This document shows positions 53,943 to 63,938 of a stretch of 64,000 nt of DNA, one piece after another. Numbering within the stretch: the stretch's first letter is position 1; each line of letters begins with the position of its first letter. The DNA lies in assembly GCF_910591885.1 (NCBI RefSeq), contig NC_063278.1, forward strand, positions 2,727,501 to 2,791,500. The letters run 5' to 3'. The stretch comes from Bombus terrestris (taxonomy: Eukaryota > Arthropoda > Insecta > Hymenoptera > Apidae). A model generated the notes under the pieces. The model saw only the letters and a program-made list of their open reading frames with translations, was not told where the DNA came from and did not search any database. The position numbers were made by a program, and so were the translations under genes.

Positions 53943-56542
53943 AGTAGTTGCCCATTAGTAGTTAATCACAACAGTGATCGTTGCCCAGTCGCATGTGCGT
54001 GCTCGAGCGGTACATAAACGTGCGTGCCGAGACCCACTCGCGACTACGACCGCGCAATTCAAAAAACCGATAGGCAAAACCATAAACGAGTGGCATTGTC
54101 CACTAGTTCTAGTTTTACTGACGATTTTTCAAATTAGATTCCCTGAAACAGGTTGGTCACGCGAAAACGCGCCTACCCGACCAGAGACTGTGCCAACCTG
54201 CCCGGCCCTACCTACTTATTATACGCAACAGACACGCCAGAAAGTATGCTACCTATCCTACCTAGCCCTATATTTAAAAATGGCAAAACAGGCACACCAA
54301 CACACTCGCTCCACGATTCTCTCACATACCACCCGGGCGCAAGGACCTACGCTAGAGAGGACGTCCCGGGACGCCTCCGACACCCGAGTTCAACACGCTA
54401 CTTGCATACTCTAATTTACGTACCATTTGCCTGAAATCGACTGACGAGGGCTAGCGACCATTGCGTACAACACGATAAAACTAATTCTCGACTTTAATTA
54501 CAAATATTCGTAATTCAAATAGTGTATCTATTTTTCAGGAAAATTACAGATGGTACGAAATTTAGTACCATTTATTATAATTTAACGATAAAATTACTAA
54601 TACCGATATCCACGATTCGCCGTGGAGAATAGCAAATCTGTTTTCACTGGTTGCGATCGAAATGATTTATATTTTTTACTACTTAAATTTACAGCAAATG
54701 AAACAAGCATTGAAACGACGCAATTCCACAGCCTAACCAAACACACTATGTAGAAAGTACGTCGTGCACGATACACTAACGCATCGTCGGTCGCTTAGAA
54801 ATTATTATGAAATCAATAGTCATCGTACTCATTGCCTTTTCCTCGCTCAAGTAGCACCTGGGCACGTGAGTGAGATCCTGGCAATAAACACGGAAGTGAT
54901 TAAACCTGAAAATCCTAACTAAAAAAAAGAATTAACGTATCTATCTTGTATTTAACGGGCTAATCTTTCTTCATTTTCTATTCTCGAATTTTATCTCCAT
55001 TACTATCACTGTATGCTCTACATTATTAATTTAGTAAATTATCAAAATACCAATATTGAATTTATTTATAGAGAACAGCACAAATCAAATAACTGACTCT
55101 GTGAATTATTGAGATTCCATTACAAAAAAGGCAAATTGACGATGAATAAGAAATTGATTTAATGATTGACTCAAAATTAAATATTAATGCAAACAACCTC
55201 AGGCAATTTCTTCGTCAAAGCACATTTTCGAAAACGCGAAAACAATGTTCAAAATTTGTTGCTTTGATTCCAAAATTTGCCTGTCGCGAACTTTCTTCTT
55301 GCATATAAAATTCAATACATTTCTGTACGGCAGGCTTGAACTTTGATATCTCTATATGTATATTTACTATATGTATTCAAAATACTGAAATTCAAAAATG
55401 AAAGGCAGATAATTAAATCCTTTGAAATAGTGCCATCAAAGAAAGGAAGGTGAGGTAAAAAATGACTTACTATTATTATTATCATTAAATATGCAATAAT
55501 TGCAATTTTTAATGCAACAAAGTCGGAGGGTATACGATTTCGTCACTACGAAATATTTAATCGAATCATTCTAATTCTCCGTAAATATATATTTTCAGTA
55601 CATTCCAATTTTGAAAGTAATTATAACGAACATATCTTCAATCAAATTAATTGTTAATATAACATCGTTTGTATCGGATGACATCATTATTAATATTATT
55701 AATATGAAATTTATCAGTATCATGTAATTAACAAAAAATAAACCGATATGCAAGAAGACTTATCCTGAATTAATAAATAATACATAGGAAAAGGAAACGT
55801 TACTACTCACGGGTATAATAAATACCCGCGATCACTGTGCTGGCAAAAAATTCTACGTAATACAACCAGTCACCCGTGTCGATTCGGACCTTTCGTCCTA
55901 CGACATGATTGAATAACTGGAGGAACAAAAGTGCATACGACTCATCATAAGATGCCAGGAACGTAATCATTCACGCTGTAGTAGTCCAGGGACAGTAATC
56001 GTGATGACTGTCATCAAGGAGGAATCATGCAATCCCATGGAAGAAAACTGTAACGAGACGTGGAATATTATAATTCGCTCTTAAGAATAATATTGATTAT
56101 TTGGAAAATTTGATCTAGTGGAAGATTAATCTCTATTGATCTTTATTGAAATTTTAATGACAATATTCGATTAAAAAATGACAAATTTAAATACAACGAA
56201 TAGGATTAAACGAAGTATAGATTACAAAATTACTTAGATTCTTGGCTTCGAAGCCCCAATAGGTCGTTTTCAGGAAACAAGAGCAAGAGAAGGGAATGAT
56301 AAACCTTTAACAAGATATAAATTATTATTATATATGAATAATATATATGTGTGATTAATTTGTCTTGAAAGCTATGTGATGATTAACCAAACAATTTCAG
56401 ATAATTAAATATAAATAATAATAAAATCAAAATGAAAGTACTGATAAAGACGAGATATCGCGCGAGTTTTCGCTCCACAAATTTTAACAGTTGAATGCCA
56501 CCCCGCGCCACACATCTTCTTCAAATTACCTGTGGTGAAAAA

Positions 56543-56659
56543 TTCACAATATTCTACGCCAATAAGAATGCTCGATTAAACTTTACAATATTTTCCACCA
56601 ATAAGGACGCTCGATGTGACTTTATAATATTCTGGACCAATAGGAACGTTCGATTTTCC
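56543..56659 (+). repeat. 39-bp tandem repeat, three diverged copies
   Basis: Copies at 56543-56581, 56582-56620 and 56621-56659. Each has a TT-AATATT start, a CCAATAAGAA-like middle and a GCTCGAT-like end. Every unit carries one CCAAT word. The unit is a multiple of three and stays open in one frame (repeating FTIFxxNKxARxx), which is probably coincidental. Confidence 0.8.
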
Positions 56660-56826
56660 TATATAGGAAATATTATGTTCGTAATGGAAAATATTCTGTA
56701 CCTCACCAATGATAATATGTACATATACATTTGTACTCATTTTTATAAAAATTGAATGAATAAATAACTGATTATATAAAATGATCATTTTGAATAGAAA
56801 ATACTATGCTCTCAATTTTTTTTAAT

Positions 56827-56950
56827 TTTGTCACGTTCCAACTGAATAAATGATTTTATCTCCAAAGTTGTTAATAACAAGTTCAGGCAAGAATCTTTAG
56901 TAACTGAATTTGTAAATTTGAATCTGAATTCAAATTTGGAACGTAACAAA
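56827..56950. mobile_element. possible 124-bp MITE-like inverted repeat
   Basis: TTTGTCACGTTCCAA (56827-56841) pairs with TTGGAACGTAACAAA (56936-56950), 14 of 15 positions complementary. The interior is AT-rich and contains another short palindrome (TTGTTAATAACAA). No clear target duplication was seen at the edges. Confidence 0.35.
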
Positions 56951-57312
56951 GGGGAATCTTTTTACTTCCAGCTTTGCTTTTAATTTAAAGATCTAAGAAT
57001 ATTAATTTTCTTTCGTACTACTAGGATAAAGTTGACTGTTCTGAACGAGCAAAAGTTACACTAAATAATTTTCTCACTTACCAAACATTTAACACTACAT
57101 ATGCTCGAAGAAAATAAATTATATCTTGAGATATGTTCAACTTATATTTTGTATAAAAAAAATAGAAAATTAAAATACATTTCAATACAATTTTACAGAT
57201 ATAACATATATAGTTCTAGACTTTATAGAAACAGAACAAACTGAAATAAAGTGAAATTTATTAAATAATGCAAATTTCCAAGGTAACTAGATGTCTTGAT
57301 TTCTCAGGTTGG

Positions 57313-57324
57313 CCAATATAAAAA
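57313..57324 (+). promoter_or_regulatory. possible CCAAT/TATA core promoter upstream of Usp10
   Basis: CCAATATAAAAAGGG combines a CCAAT word with TATAAAAA about 400 bp upstream of the Usp10 start codon. A start site about 30 bp downstream would give a plain, AU-rich 5' UTR of roughly 370 nt. In an AT-rich region a TATA-like string is easily found by chance, and housekeeping insect genes often lack TATA, so this is tentative. Confidence 0.22.
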
Positions 57325-57716
57325 GGGAGGGAACAAGAAAGCGGGAAAGTCTGTTTCCGTAGATATTCTTGCAAACCCCTAGTAATAATAGTGACAAGTG
57401 GCGACACCAATCTTGTGAACAAAAGAAATAATAGTGAAGCAACGTGCTTGGGCCATTTTAGCCATATAACTGCCGGGATATGATCACTCGTATTGTGTAA
57501 TTTGTTAATAGTTTATCATTCGCCTTCCTCATTTTATCGTTGCATAGAAATAATACAAATATTGTGTTTTTGTTATTCAATACACTTTTTATATAATTTC
57601 CATACAAATAGAAAACAAAATTACTAATATCAGCGTCGATCCTTTTTGCTGCCGACACAAATCATTGAAGCCTCATGTTTCTCTGCTGGTATTATTTTTA
57701 ATGTTTTATACGTTAT

Positions 57717-60700
57717 ATGGATTTAAGGATGGATATTCGAAATGAGGTATGATATTTATTAATAAAAATTTTGATTACTTATAACATAGAATTAATGTTA
57801 TTCTCGATGATTTTTTTTATTGTTATGGGATTTGAGGTTAGGCTTATGGTTAGAAGATAAAATTGAAACTACTATTGATCACAAAATTGTAACTAAAAAA
57901 ATATATCATTTACATAATAGAATGTTGCGATATCGTGTAATGGTAGGAAAGGTATATTTATTATTATACAATATTATATTACTGTTGTATTAAGTTATAT
58001 TAGTTTAAATTAATTATCATTCCTTTGTACATATATACATGTATTTTTGTAATATTTTGTAAATTCCTTGAAATTAATGTATATTTATAATTGTTTAATT
58101 AACAAAGAGAACAAAATAATTATGTGTGTGAACTAATTTTAGTAACTGATTATTGATTGACCTGAAATTATTTCTGAATATTATACATAATTCATTTTTG
58201 TGTAATATAAATAAATTATATGATATGCAATGCTTCGCCATAAACAATATTACGTAGATTATCTTAATGTATTTTATTTCAATATTATTTCTTGTGATAT
58301 TAAAATATTAAGTTTTAATTAATATCTTATTTTGTTTCAGCTTGATTTCCAATTCTTAGATTTACATGATTTAAATGACAATGATAAGAATCATTTAATA
58401 GGTATTTTAAAATCCAATGTCGCTAATGACACGTTGAAATTGCCATGGGACACAGTTGAATCTGGTAATGACGTCAATGCTTCTATAACAGAAATTCCAC
58501 AAGTTCATAATCAATGGTATCATAATGGTAATTCTTTTATTTACTTACTTATTCAGATTGCATATATCTTATATTTATTTGTGTATTATATTGAACTTTG
58601 TCATTCATTTAGCAATGCCACCACAACCCTCGTATGCACAACAAATAATGTGTAGTGATTGGCAGGGACCAATTTATCCTGTTCCAACGGATGCTCATAT
58701 ACAACCATTTATGCCTGCTATGACTTATTCTCATCCTGGATATAATCTTGGAAATGAAATTCATGATGTTAGTTGTAACAGGGAAACTAATAGAAGGAAC
58801 AATCGAGGAAGAGGAATAAGAAGAGATAATTTCAATCGTGGAATAAATCCTACAAATGAAATGCAATCAGGATATATGGGAGAGCAGGGCCAATTCCATC
58901 CGCCATTGTCTTTTGTTGTTATGTATCCAGATCAAACACAACAGCAACAATTCTCTGGTCATGTTCATTATCCTCCATTAGCTATATATCAGCCAAATAT
59001 TCATACACATACAAATACACACCCTCATACGCAACCTGCTTATGGATATCCTCCATATCATCATCCTTCAGGAAATATAAGATGTGTTCGACAAGCACCA
59101 CCTATGCTTTCTCAACCTACTCAAGAATGTACTAAAGTACAAGCTACAAAGTCTCATGAGAAACGAGTACAGAATCTCTACACACCAGTTAAGCAACCTT
59201 TTCATCAAGTAACTGAAGAGGATAATTCTTCACAGACCAATATAGTCACTACAGTTATAACTGTAAATAACAGTAAGGTAGAACAATGTACCGATAATGT
59301 AGATGAAAATACTGCCAATAGGAAAAATTCAAACACAAATGGGAAAGTACCACCCGTTAATGTTAAAATAGAGCATAACATTGTATCTACGGTAAATGAA
59401 AAATGCAATGGAGCTGAAAAAAATGATGTACCATGTGTGAATATTAATAGCAGTATTGAAGTGAAACAGAATGGAGAAACTGATAAAGAATATAAGAATG
59501 AAACTGTTTCTAGTATTAAAACTACTGTTGTTAAAACATTATCAAAACCAATTTGTAAAAATGAAAATGAAGCACATAAGGAAGATATTTCTAGGAAAAA
59601 TGGGCAAGATGAAATTATTATTAAAACCCCAAGCAACTCTTCTAATGCAGCAAATACTCCAATAATTGTACCTGCTACACCATCCCCAGCTTCATCTAGC
59701 ATATCTTGGGCTAGTATTTTAAAAAAAGGGAGTACAGAAGCACAACAGAATCTGTCAAATTACAAACCAACAGCGCGCATTAATCCTCTGCCAATCACAG
59801 AGAATAATATAACATCACAAGTATCATCACAATTAATGGAGAAAGATCAACCTAGCAGTACAATACTATTTACAAATGAAAATGTTTCATCTAATATACG
59901 AAATGAAAGTAAAAATTCTCAAGCAGGATCATTACAAAATCATTATAATGATCCTATTGCCTTCCGTATGGGTGGTAAATATTGCTCAAATTTATTTATT
60001 TTAAATATTTTCTTATTTAAATATATCTAATATATCTTTAATTTCTTTTTTTAGAATTCTTATTAAGTTATCAGATGGATAAGCAAACTGTGAGTTTATT
60101 ACCTAGAGGATTGACAAACCGTAGTAATTATTGTTATATTAATAGTATATTACAAGCTTTGCTTGCTTGTCCGCCTTTTTACAATCTTTTAATGGCACTA
60201 CCACATTCTAAAAATTCCAGTAAAACGTCTTCCACTCCACTTATTGATAATATGTAAGTGAAAATAAAATTTATTAGGATATCTAAAATAAATTTGATAT
60301 TTCTATACATTAAATTTAACGCATATTATGTCATTTTGATAATGTTCCCTAAAATGTTTAATTATTTTTTATGCAGGATCAAATTTGTACATGAGTTTAC
60401 ACCTTTATCAGATGGTGCTCGACTAGCCAGGAAAGATCGAGCAAATAAACGAGGAGAAGATTCAATAGTAGATATACAAAGTGGAGTGGCCTTTGAACCA
60501 TTTTATGTATATACAATGTTAAAAAATACATCAGCTGCGGGTGTATTTTCTGTGGAAGGACGGCAAGAAGACGCAGAAGAATTTCTTTCGTGCCTTCTGA
60601 ATGGCATCAATGATGAAATGCTCGAAGTATGATCTCAATTAACATTCGTCTTAATATGAATTTTGATAGCATAATATGGATAATATTAATTCTTTATTCC

Positions 60701-61705
60701 AGCTTATAAAATTAGTAAATAATGATCAAAACGTAGCGAATAATATTGAAAATAATATAAGTTATAACAATGGAGAAGAAGAATGGAAGGTAAAATACAA
60801 CATACTTCAGCTAAATAATTTAGCAATTAATTATCGAAGAAAGGTATTAATACCAAGATTTGGATTGTAGGTTATGGGTCCAAAGAATAAAGGATCTATT
60901 ACACGGTGTACCGAATTTGGAAGAACACCATTATCCGATATATTTCGTGGGCAATTGAGATCTAGAGTATCACGAGCAGGAGAACAGCCGACAGATAATG
61001 TCCAACCCTTTTTTACGTTACAACTTGATATTGAAGTACTAATACTCATAAAGAAATCCAATATAATATTGCAATACAATAATATATTAATACAATGTTT
61101 TATTTTTAGAAAGCAGAATCCGTGAAAGGTGCTCTCGAAATTCTTGTTGGGAAAGATCAATTGGAAGGGATGACGTGCAGTAAAACAAAACAACAAATAG
61201 AAGCTTGGAAGCAAGTTACTTTAGAAGAATTACCCGTCATTCTTATATTACATCTAAAATGGTTTGACTACAAACTTGATGGTTGCTCAAAAATTGTGAA
61301 AAGTGTGGAATTTCCAATTGATTTAAAGTTGGATAGCAGTTAGTAAACAATTTATTAATTCTTGTCATTAAATTTATAAGATTCAAGTCAATTAAATTAT
61401 CAAATTCATTTGTTACAGAATTCCTCTCGCCAAATGCTATAAAGAAACTAAATCCTAAGCAAAAACATTATAAACTGTTTGCTGTTACTTACCATGATGG
61501 CAAAGAGGCAACAAAAGGTCATTATGTTACAGATGCTTTTCACGTGGGATATGGTGGGTGGGTAAGGTATGATGATAGTTCATTAAAAGGCGTTTCTGAA
61601 AGTAATGTATTAAAACCTACTCCTCCAAGAGTTCCATATTTATTATATTATCGACGATGTGACACTATTGGGAATAATCAGTCAAATAGTGGTAAAGCAC
61701 GTTAA
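57717..61705 (+). CDS. Usp10: USP10-like ubiquitin carboxyl-terminal hydrolase, complete nine-exon gene
   Basis: Cysteine protease (peptidase C19) that removes ubiquitin from proteins. In animals USP10 acts in the cytoplasm on targets such as 40S ribosomal proteins and associates with stress-granule factors. Coding exons read from splice sites and continuous frame: 57717-57746, 58341-58527, 58613-59974, 60055-60253, 60377-60626, 60703-60789, 60871-61035, 61110-61338, 61419-61705. All introns are GT-AG, and the exons sum to 931 codons plus TAA. Residues 1-~540 are low-complexity and Asn/Ser/Thr-rich: an Arg/Gly patch near 127-150, a His/Pro-rich stretch near 192-230, and SWASIL near 437-442, matching the SWASL motif of vertebrate USP10. 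The USP domain (~545-925) has the Cys box GLTNRSNYCYINSILQAL, GRQEDAEEF, VQPFFTLQLDI, a His box KGHYVTDAF, and GWVRYDDS. An in-frame TAA at 57699 precedes the first ATG (57717); a second ATG at 57729 is an alternative start. Family identity is very secure; the exact start is less so. Confidence 0.95.
58613..59974 (+). CDS. Usp10: USP10 exon 3: large disordered regulatory exon
   Basis: This 1,362-nt exon encodes about half the protein and no folded domain. It is rich in Asn, Ser, Thr, Gln and Pro, with an Arg/Gly run (RNNRGRGIRRDNFNRG), a His/Thr/Pro stretch, a long charged Lys/Glu/Asn region, and the conserved SWASILKKG just before a polar linker to the catalytic domain. Vertebrate USP10 has a similarly disordered N-terminal half that binds G3BP through an FGDF motif. 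I see no FGDF here, so how the insect protein contacts the G3BP orthologue is unclear. Acceptor tcatttag, donor GTAAAT at 59975. An open frame runs 88 nt upstream into intron 2, but the splice junctions fit better. Confidence 0.92.
60055..60253 (+). CDS. Usp10: USP10 exon 4: catalytic cysteine box
   Basis: This 199-nt exon starts the catalytic domain. It reads EFLLSYQMDKQTVSLLPRG, then the Cys box. The nucleophile Cys is codon 60132-60134 (residue ~553), inside NYCYINS, followed by LQALLACPPFYNLL and a CTSTPMIDS-like segment (SSTPLIDN). The order matches the start of vertebrate USP10 catalytic domains, including the preceding DPIAF segment at the end of exon 3. Acceptor ttttttag, donor GTAAGT at 60254; the exon leaves in phase 2. 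Cys in place strongly suggests an active enzyme rather than a pseudoenzyme. Confidence 0.95.
61419..61705 (+). CDS. Usp10: USP10 last coding exon: catalytic His and Asp
   Basis: The final 287 nt encode KLFAVTYHDGKEATKGHYV and onward to LLYYRRCDTIGNN and a short Ser/Lys tail before TAA at 61703-61705. The general-base His is codon 61520-61522 (residue ~871) in GHYVTD. The acidic triad member is one of the two Asp codons at 61571-61576 in GWVRYDDS. PYLLYYRR is the usual C-terminal beta-strand of USP domains. The acceptor (tgttacag) fits only if exon 8 uses the GTTAGT donor at 61339, giving a Lys codon across the junction; reading through that donor would stop two codons later, so exon 8 must splice there. 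Confidence 0.94.
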
Positions 61706-61731
61706 AGCAAAAAGCATTAATTATGAATATA

Positions 61732-61737
61732 AATAAA
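61732..61737 (+). terminator. proximal poly(A) signal of Usp10
   Basis: AATAAA lies 27 nt after the Usp10 stop codon. Its closeness to the stop would give a very short 3' UTR, so it may be a minor site. Confidence 0.4.
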
Positions 61738-61950
61738 TCTATATTCTGAGCCTAAAGAGGCAACTTGAAAGAATAGATTTTACAGGTTTGTGGTTCTTGT
61801 TGATATTTGTATCTAAGTACAGAGAATGTTTATTAACCAATATCATAAAAAAAATAGAAAAGTATTTCTTTTCAATATGCTGTACTTCCATGAAACATTT
61901 GTACTAAGAATGTTGTTACAAGTTTTATGCATAGTTTTCTTGGTACGCGA

Positions 61951-61956
61951 AATAAA
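61951..61956 (+). terminator. distal poly(A) signal of Usp10
   Basis: A second AATAAA stands about 245 nt after the stop and is followed by GT/T-containing sequence (AGTTGAAGTTG, GAGTTTTG), a more usual arrangement for cleavage. Pumilio-type words TGTACATA (~62071) and TGTATATA (~62256) lie further down and would be included only in a longer transcript. Confidence 0.45.
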
Positions 61957-62582
61957 TAATAGTTGAAGTTGAAGTTACAGAAGAGTTTTGATTTTGGCAT
62001 TCATAGTTCTATTGAAGTTAATAAGCGCTTACACATTACATTTTATCAAAATATTAAATGTCACGATCTCTTGTACATATCTTTCATACTTTGATTATGA
62101 ATATACAATGTATAAGAAAAGGATATACATAATAATCTTGTAGAAAAGAAAGCAAAAATAGAGAAAGGTTTTTCTACTTTAATGACAAAATTTCTATGAA
62201 ATGCAAATTTTATATATGTCCGAAGAAAGATACATCTTACGCCTTAAGTTATTTTTGTATATAACCTTCCTGCGCCCTTATAATATTCCAACCTGCCAAT
62301 TATTTTTAGCATATATTAGTTTGATAGCTATTCTATAATTAAAAAAAAAAAAAATAATTGAATAATTATTCAAAATACATATGTATTTCGTGATAATACA
62401 TCTTTATACCATATTATTAAAATGAATATTTGGAAAAAGTAAAAAATAGAGATTTTGGACAAAAGAAATAATTGGTAAGATGGAATACTAACGTTATCAG
62501 TGAAGAAGATTGTATAAACATGAAATTTGTGTACAAAACTACCTTGTATGTGTCAAACTTGTGTCTTTAATTACAATTCTTT

Positions 62583-62640
62583 AAAAAAAAAAAAAAAAAA
62601 CAAAAGACCAAAAAAAAAAAACAAAAAAAGAAATAAAAAT
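62583..62640. repeat. A-rich tract
   Basis: A18, CAAAAGACC, A11 and further A-rich sequence. May be 3' UTR or the internal A tract of a retroposed tail. Confidence 0.8.
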
Positions 62641-63124
62641 ATATTCATGTATTGCCATTTTATACATGTTAATACATGTAACAGAATACATTTTCTATTT
62701 TTTATAATAAGTTTAGTGAATGAATTAATTTAATGATACAAATTTGGATCCACAAATTTGGTTGTATTCGTATCGTTATTATAAAAATACTTTAACAATT
62801 TCAAAATACTTATCACTGAAATATGTTAAAAGTATAAAAATTACTGTATAACTTAATTGATTTTATATAGGTAATGTGTTAAATGTTTTGTTTTGCTTTG
62901 GGCTAGTGTGTGTGCGGTTTTAACTCTCCTGTTTCACATCATTCTTCTCGAATCTTTTTTAATTCTTTCTAGTTTATAAATATATTGATATTCATATATG
63001 AATATAATCTGTTGATAAAGCAACAAAATTCCCATTGCAAAACATCTTATTTACATTCTATTTCTCACATAATGTAGATAAGAAATACTTTTAGTAAAAT
63101 AATACTTCCTACGAAGATGTAAAA

Positions 63125-63154
63125 ATATATATATATTTATATATATATATATTA
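63125..63154. repeat. (TA)n microsatellite
   Basis: TA dinucleotides with one TTTA interruption. Confidence 0.85.
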
Positions 63155-63245
63155 AAATGTATATTTAAGATTTATAAAAATTAATAAAAATATGTATATA
63201 TGTTATCAAAACTTGATTATCATTTACTAAAAGATATTTTTTATT

Positions 63246-63393
63246 TCAAATATTGACACTTGATTTCACATATTATAATTACTTTTTTTTATCATAGCAT
63301 TGTGACATTTATATGACACTTGATTTATATATATCAAATATTGACACTTATATATTATAATTACTTTTTTTTATCATAGCATTGTGACATTTA
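63246..63393. repeat. partial tandem duplication in the 3' region
   Basis: TCAAATATTGACACTT, then a TATTATAATTACTTTTTTTT block and ATCATAGCATTGTGACATTTA, occur at 63246-63311 and again at 63334-63393; the second copy lacks about 6 bp. A third GACACTTGATTT lies between them. The near identity of the copies implies a recent duplication. Confidence 0.8.
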
Positions 63394-63576
63394 AAATTCA
63401 TGAAAAAATTACAACCATATAATATATTTTAATAAATAAAGAGTACAAAAGATTGTTTAATACTTATTAATTAATAAACTTACTATTAATTACTTATTTC
63501 TAATAGTTCTCAGTTATATAATATTCGGTTGTATGTAATAACAGATCTTTTCATTCTAGTTATATAATAACAAATA

Positions 63577-63608
63577 TTTATTCTAATTATTTATATTCTA
63601 TCTTTATT
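63577..63608 (-). terminator. poly(A) signals of the MOSMO-like gene
   Basis: TTTATT occurs at 63577-63582 and 63603-63608, which is AATAAA read on the minus strand, about 145-175 nt after the TAG of the MOSMO-like exon. Further copies occur lower (around 63239-63244), so alternative 3' ends are likely. The region is AT-rich, so chance copies are expected. Confidence 0.35.
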
Positions 63609-63750
63609 CTAATTATAAATAAGACCCTTAATATTTAACAGTTTTGTTGCATCTCATAAAATATCATGTAGCTTTAAATCCTACAAAATATGCAATAACC
63701 ACGAACAATATCATACAGATATAAAAAATATATTGAGGAGATGATATATG

Positions 63751-63938
63751 CTAAAAATGTGGGAGACAAACTTTACCAGCAAATAATTCTGAAATTACTG
63801 TAATCCATAAAGCTAAAACAAAAAGTATATAAGAAATGCCAACTTGATGTGAATTTGGTAACTGATATGGTTGTCCACCAATTTCATCAATGTGAAAACC
63901 CATTGGAAATATAACAGCTGCTAAGCAAAACAGCACCA
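63751..63938 (-). CDS. MOSMO-like four-transmembrane protein, last coding exon (partial gene)
   Basis: The frame reads VLFCLAAVIFPMGFHIDEIGG, GQPYQLPNSHQVGISY, ILFVLALWITVISELF and AGKVCLPHF before TAG. This closely matches the C-terminus of vertebrate MOSMO (formerly C16orf52), where the family shows FPIGFYINEVGGQPYKLPN and LLFAGKVCLP. MOSMO is a claudin-like four-pass membrane protein that with MEGF8 and MGRN1 lowers surface Smoothened and so dampens Hedgehog signalling in vertebrates; the insect role is inferred. The exon carries TM3 (part), the extracellular loop with GGQPY, and TM4. It begins with TG after a ttatcttttag acceptor, so the codon split at the junction probably encodes Met (A|TG). 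Earlier exons lie beyond the right edge. Confidence 0.9.

Larger units (their letters stand above)
53251..54653. mobile_element. possible non-autonomous transposon bounded by 15-bp inverted repeats
   Basis: CAACCAGTGAAAACA at 53251-53265 is matched exactly by its reverse complement at 54639-54653; allowing one mismatch the arms reach 18 bp (to 53268 and from 54636). The enclosed 1.4 kb is CG-richer than its AT-rich flanks and carries repeated CGCAACGCTAAC words and a strong hairpin, but no transposase-like frame. The CAGTG core recalls hAT ends, yet no 8-bp target duplication is visible, so the class is unknown. Confidence 0.35.
51800..57716. other. AT-rich region upstream of Usp10 with repeat-derived elements
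   Basis: Mostly AT-rich with many stops in all frames and no gene. A CG-richer island at ~53,200-54,700 interrupts it and coincides with an inverted-repeat-bounded segment. Further right lie a 39-bp triplicated repeat (56543-56659), a 124-bp MITE-like inverted repeat (56827-56950) and a palindrome GGCTTCGAAGCC (56244-56255). A slightly GC-richer patch at 55,800-56,040 may be a decayed mobile-element fragment, but I cannot identify it. Confidence 0.55.
61706..63750. other. convergent 3' region between Usp10 and the MOSMO-like gene
   Basis: AT-rich sequence between two tail-to-tail genes. It holds poly(A) signals for both, A-rich tracts (62341-62354 and 62583-62640), a TA repeat (63125-63154) and a partial duplication (63246-63393). 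No open frame of note. Most of it is probably 3' UTR of one or both genes. Confidence 0.6.

Noticed and set aside
53251..54653. Assignment of the inverted-repeat segment to the hAT superfamily from its CAGTG core
   Set aside because: The 8 bp beside the two cores (TACCCAAC and GTTGCGAT) are not a direct duplication, and no transposase remnant is present.
58525..58612. Upstream ATG extending exon 3 of Usp10 into the preceding intron
   Set aside because: Exon 2 joins exon 3 in frame through a good donor and acceptor, and the extension is a hydrophobic, T-rich translation typical of an intron end.
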